A stretch of DNA of 64,000 nucleotides. Source: Cristatella mucedo (taxonomy: Eukaryota; Bryozoa; Phylactolaemata; Cristatellidae). The position numbers and the translations under genes are program-made. The notes under the pieces were generated by a model. It did no database searches. It was not told the DNA's origin and saw only the letters and a list, made by a program, of their open reading frames with translations. Below, piece after piece: positions 60,431-64,000 of this stretch (positions are counted from its first letter, which is position 1; each line of letters opens with the position of its first letter). Where the stretch lies: positions 1,708,501-1,772,500 of the forward strand of contig WPIO01000035.1 in assembly GCA_009760855.2 (NCBI GenBank), written 5' to 3'.

Positions 60431-60607
60431 GCCCCTTCTCTATAATAGTCATCGTTTTCGAAATCAATGTTTCTGTTGACGAGTAGAACACAGATTTCCC
60501 GAAATGCTTTGATTATTTGCATATTATTAAGACACATATTCAAGTAGTTATCCTAGTCCACTCCAACCCGGGTTACCATGGTAATCAGTTTTACAGCGAT
60601 CCAGCCC

Positions 60608-60682
60608 ATATATATATATATATATATATATACATATGTGTGTGTGTGTGTGTGTGTGTTCGTGTGTGTGTGTGTGTGTGTA
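60608..60682. repeat. (TA)n followed by (TG)n microsatellite
   Basis: About 25 bases of TA (60608-60632), then two TG tracts separated by ttcg (about 60638-60682). The short open frame across it is an artefact of the repeat. Confidence 0.95.
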
Positions 60683-60744
60683 GATGTATAGATATATATG
60701 TGTGTGTCTAGAGGTTTATTATTTCTAATTTTTTCCTGGATATA

Positions 60745-61060
60745 AGAACTATAATATTAACACACTTGATACAGCACGCTAAGGGAACTGCAATTACTTT
60801 CTCGGCACTTTACGTTCGGTGCGAAGAAATAAGATCGAATTGTTAGTGGTGTCTTTCTTGATAAACAACATGCAGTGACATGCACGTACCAGCATGGAAG
60901 TGTGGTTAATAAACGGATACAACAGTACCTGCTCTCATAAGCACATACAAGACGAATCGCAGGATCCCACTAAATGCCTTCATAAATAGGTGCATTTTTT
61001 ATTTATTTTGAAATGTGGTCAAGTCAGAGATCTACTGACAACTCCCTTTCAAAATTAGGG
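60745..61060 (-). mobile_element. LINE-B 3' end, diverged, minus strand
   Basis: It shows cacacttgatacagcacgctaagg, gacatgcacgtaccagcatggaagtgtgg and cataagcacatacaagacgaatcgcagg, the LINE-B 3' UTR order with many changes. Confidence 0.65.
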
Positions 61061-61202
61061 CTTACCACAAATAACCTTGCCAGAGTTGTCCAGATTTACA
61101 GATATCATAGATTGTAGAACACACTGGCTAGGAAAGTGTTAGACTGTCGGATGACATCTAACACCCTGCTTCAAGTCTCTGATATCCTTTCAAAATTCCA
61201 TA

Positions 61203-61238
<36 letters not shown>

Positions 61239-61707
61239 AAAATATGCAATACTTTTCAATATCCATTCAAATTCAAAATATTCAAATGCATCTGCATGCA
61301 TCGGACGATTCAAATTACAACTACTTAATTTGGATCTGGCATATGTTTATCGGTGCAGAATCGGAACGTAACTATATTGCAATCCCTTCACTGGTGTAAT
61401 CAGACACAATGGCTTATATTACCTTTCGAATGTTGCCACACTTTCATGTTGTAGAAATTTAAAAGCAAATGTTAGACATGAAAATGAAATATCTGATATT
61501 TTATCAACAATATTTTACCAGTTTTCAAATTCGGTTTTAAATTTTCAAAGGTTATTAGGCTGATAGCCGAAACATCAAAATAGCTTGGAAATAATTTGCA
61601 CAAAACGAAGTGAAGATCTACTAGTGCGGCTTTCCACTGCATCATTAATTAGGTAAGAGTATTCAAATGTGCCGCATTTATGAGCTCATGAAACACTCAA
61701 ATCCATG
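61061..61707. other. Spacer with (AT)15 tract
   Basis: A microsatellite (AT)n lies at 61207-61236. Otherwise A+T-rich sequence with no gene seen. Confidence 0.6.
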
Positions 61708-61895
61708 AACTGGTAAAGCGGTTGGTACGGTGGTTGCTTTCACGACATTGGTCCCTAAGACCCGGGACCCGGGGTCGATTCCTATGGTGGGCGATTCTGT
61801 TGAGCCACTGCAAGTGGTGGCGACAGCCATAAAGGCTCTTCTGTCCCTATACCAAAAATGCTGATTAATCAGCTGGGATTTATTAATTTATTAAA
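61708..61895 (+). mobile_element. tRNA-derived SINE, copy 5
   Basis: It shows ggtacggtggttgctttcacgacattgg, ccggggtcgattcct (B-box region), gtgggcgattctgttgagccactgcaagtggtggcgacagccataaaggctcttctgtccctat and an A+T tail (ggatttattaatttatt). The 5' head is altered. Confidence 0.75.
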
Positions 61896-61994
61896 TGCAT
61901 CAAAGCGAACGATAAATGCATGTGAGCTGCAATCAGAACGGTCTATAATTCTAATGTTTTGTATTTCCGTCTGTATTTTTATAGACACACAGAA

Positions 61995-62190
61995 CATGAG
62001 GGTGTTACACTAAAGAGATTCGTGTAGACCACCACAGACTAAGCAGCTGTAGGCGTGCATTCGTTAGCCAAAAGCTAACATTCGTTAACCAATTTCATAT
62101 CGCCCAGCAAAGAGAAAGTAAAAAACACAGCCTAGTCAGGACAGCAGTTGAGATAGCCAAAAACCGGAAAATAGCAATACAGAACATATG
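61995..62190 (-). mobile_element. LINE-A 3' UTR fragment, minus strand
   Basis: It shows gtagaccaccacagactaagcagctgtaggcgtgcattcgttagcc..tcgcccagcaaagagaaagt..gacagcagttgag, parallel to 21400-21520. Confidence 0.65.
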
Positions 62191-62194
62191 GAAA

Positions 62195-63045
62195 TATTTT
62201 GCCAGAGTCAGCAGCAGTAGACTATTTGCGATTGCAATAAAACCAAATTCTGCTCGTTGAACACCCTAAGCCTGTGGCTACATAAAAAGGCTTTGCTCTT
62301 GTTATTGTTCGGTGACCATCAACATGAGCTGGAAATTTGAGGTGCCGTGTTTGAAAGCTGCCTCAATTTTCGAAGTTGTAATCAGAAGACAGCTTCTACA
62401 GCTAGCCATCACGTCCAATCCCCATCCAAGACCAGGAGCGATCTTTCACAGTGAATGGCAAATAAATAACTAGATCCTTAGTTCTGTGTCTACTTGATTA
62501 TTGTAATTTCCTTTTAGCTGGGCTACCAAAGAAAGCTACTAAGCCACTGCAGCTGACTATGAATATGGCTGCAAGGCAAGACTTCAAGTCCCAGACGTTT
62601 AAGCACGTCTCTCATTCGCTAAGAGAGCTGAACTGGATGCCGGCCGAGCAATGGATACAGAGTAAAGTTATTCAGCTGACTAACAAGGCCTGCCAATGCT
62701 TTTCTCCTTCGTACCTAGCCGAACTGCTGCACCAGCTTCAGCCCCTTCGCCCACTCAGGTGCAGTGTAGACAATAAATTAGCCGTTCCTTTCCTCAGCTT
62801 AAAGACTGTTGGATACAGAAGCTTAAGCTCCGCAGGGCCGAGACTGTGGAACTCGCTTCCACAATTCTTAGGCCACAACAACTACCTTCCGGCTGCCGAC
62901 TATGGCTCATCTTTTTCCGTGTTCCTTGAGCTACTACTTTCATGCTGAATACTACCTCAACTGCTCTCGTGACTCTGCTTAACTCAACTACTCAATGCAT
63001 ACCAAAAGCCGCTTAGGATGCGAGTGTGCTATTTAATACCCTCCA
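62195..63045 (+). mobile_element. LINE-A C-terminal part and 3' UTR, plus strand
   Basis: It starts after the YADD region (ataaaaccaaattctgctcg). The stretch 62559-62948 is open and covers the C-terminal domain (PAEQWIQSKV, SYLAELLHQLQP, GPRLWNSLPQFL). The 3' UTR ends gcttaggatgcgagtgtgc. Confidence 0.82.
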
Positions 63046-63380
63046 GGGTAATAATAATAATAATAATAGTAATTCACTTGATAAAGCACCCTCAGAGAAC
63101 TTAATCTCTCTCTAGCGCTTTACATTTGCTGTCAAGTGAAATGCAGTTAAATGGTAAGTAAAATCATGCTTGAAAAAACAAACAAAATGAATAATATGGT
63201 TAGGGGTGACATGCACAGGGTCAGCATGCAAATGTGGTTAGTGGCAGCATGCACAGTGTCAGCACACATGAGCACATCAAGGACGAATCACAGGGACCCA
63301 CTAAATGCTGTCCTAAATAGGTGTTTTTAGGTTCCTTTTAAATGTGGTCAGGTCAGGGGATGTTCTGATGCAGGTCGGGA
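63046..63380 (-). mobile_element. LINE-B 3' end, minus strand
   Basis: This is one of the best-preserved LINE-B 3' ends. (TAATAA)n is followed by cacttgataaagcaccctcagagaactt, the UTR with ggggtgacatgcacagggtcagcatgcaaatgtgg, and ggtgtttttaggttccttttaaatgtggtcaggtcagggg. It sits tail-to-tail with LINE-A. Confidence 0.82.
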
Positions 63381-63404
63381 AGGGTAACTACCGCAAGTGT
63401 TAAT

Positions 63405-64000
63405 GAATTTGTGGATTAACAGACGGATATACACTACATTGCAAAATAATATTGGAGTTGATTTCCAGAGTTCAGGAGTTTCAGAGAAAAATTTACTGCA
63501 GCTAACTATGTTTTTACTCTAAAATAGAACAGCTAATTAATCGTCCATGCAGAACCGGGCGGCACGAGGAGGCTATATTGGTCAGTTTTTCAACCAGGTA
63601 TGGAGGAGCGTGAAGCTGCGTCACTCATCGTGGGCCAGCTTGAGAACTAGGCTCAGTTTCCATTGATCAGCGGTAGCGATCGTAGCTCATTTAGCAAAAG
63701 GATATAAATTGTCAAAACTCTGAGATTTGAAAACTAACTAACAGCCGAACTCAAAGCCAGCTTCTGTTGTATTAGTGGGTGTTTTCATTAGCCCAGAAAA
63801 TAGGGAGTTACAAAAATATAGTTTACCAAGAACCAAAGAGCTAGTTAAATATGTAGCAGAAGATCACCGAAGCAACTTCATAATATTAGATAGGAGTCAA
63901 AGTGGTAAAAATCTGTGGATGCAGTCTAATTAACAAAGGTGTAAAAAGGTGGTGCTAAAGCTGTCACTAAAGAACCAAGCACATGGTGAATGTCACATCT
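63405..64000 (-). mobile_element. LINE-A-like debris to the window edge
   Basis: A short plus-oriented tail (attaacagacggatatacactacat) is followed by minus-strand text: gctaattaatcgtccatgcagaacc (compare 36030), then aagaaccaaagagctagtt and attagataggagtc (compare 21975-22040). It is highly diverged and continues beyond the window. Confidence 0.5.

Noticed and set aside
60517-60711. Open frame with Tyr-Ile and Cys-Val repeats
   Set aside because: It is a translation of (TA)n and (TG)n microsatellites, not a protein gene.

Overview
This is a 64 kb piece of an animal nuclear genome: A+T-rich, intron-rich, with no bacterial gene organisation and no operons, rRNA genes or CRISPR arrays. Most recognisable sequence is decayed retrotransposon. 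The species cannot be fixed from the sequence; an invertebrate with long introns (several kb) is the best reading, and I do not commit to a phylum.

Transposon layer. (1) One Ty3/Gypsy-type LTR retrotransposon (about 3432-8303) has both LTRs, a primer site matching initiator-Met tRNA, gag, protease, reverse transcriptase (RT), RNase H and integrase, all broken. (2) Three non-LTR (LINE) families recur. LINE-A is CR1/L2-like with an APE endonuclease, an RT and an (ATTAC)n-type tail; it has two long copies (21305-24660 minus, 26478-29120 plus) and many 3' fragments. LINE-B has a 3' end rich in GCATGCTG-like motifs and a (TTA)n tail. LINE-C is seen only on the minus strand. (3) One tRNA-derived SINE family with an (ATTT)n tail has five copies, and there is a single separate Ser/Leu-tRNA-like relic. 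Several elements are nested, which orders the insertions.

Host gene layer. Between about 30 kb and 57 kb the plus strand carries at least five immunoglobulin-like domains, each filling one exon: 30003-30446, 37946-38326, 43924-44235, 51969-52340 and 56768-57139. Every one begins and ends in intron phase 1, so any can be skipped, duplicated or swapped without breaking the frame. The first looks like a V-type domain. The others resemble C2-type (nectin/nephrin-like) domains. Three of them (37.9, 52.0 and 56.8 kb) are paralogues with a distinctive double-cysteine B strand and identical spacing from Trp43 to Cys96. Shorter, decayed or doubtful pieces of the same domain types lie at 26.1, 31.6, 32.1 and perhaps 25.7 and 60.1 kb. 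The simplest reading is one large cell-surface Ig-superfamily gene, or a cluster of such genes and pseudogenes, growing by tandem exon duplication and cut up by retrotransposons. Signal peptide, transmembrane and cytoplasmic exons were not identified, so function (adhesion, recognition or immune-type receptor) is inference.

Region by region: 0-3.4 kb LINE-B, LINE-C and SINE debris; 3.4-8.3 kb the LTR element; 8.3-16.9 kb mostly featureless A+T-rich DNA with LINE-A 3' ends; 16.9-29.9 kb nested LINEs and SINEs; 30-57 kb the Ig exon array with large LINE-filled introns; 57-64 kb LINE-A and LINE-B copies, microsatellites and a SINE.
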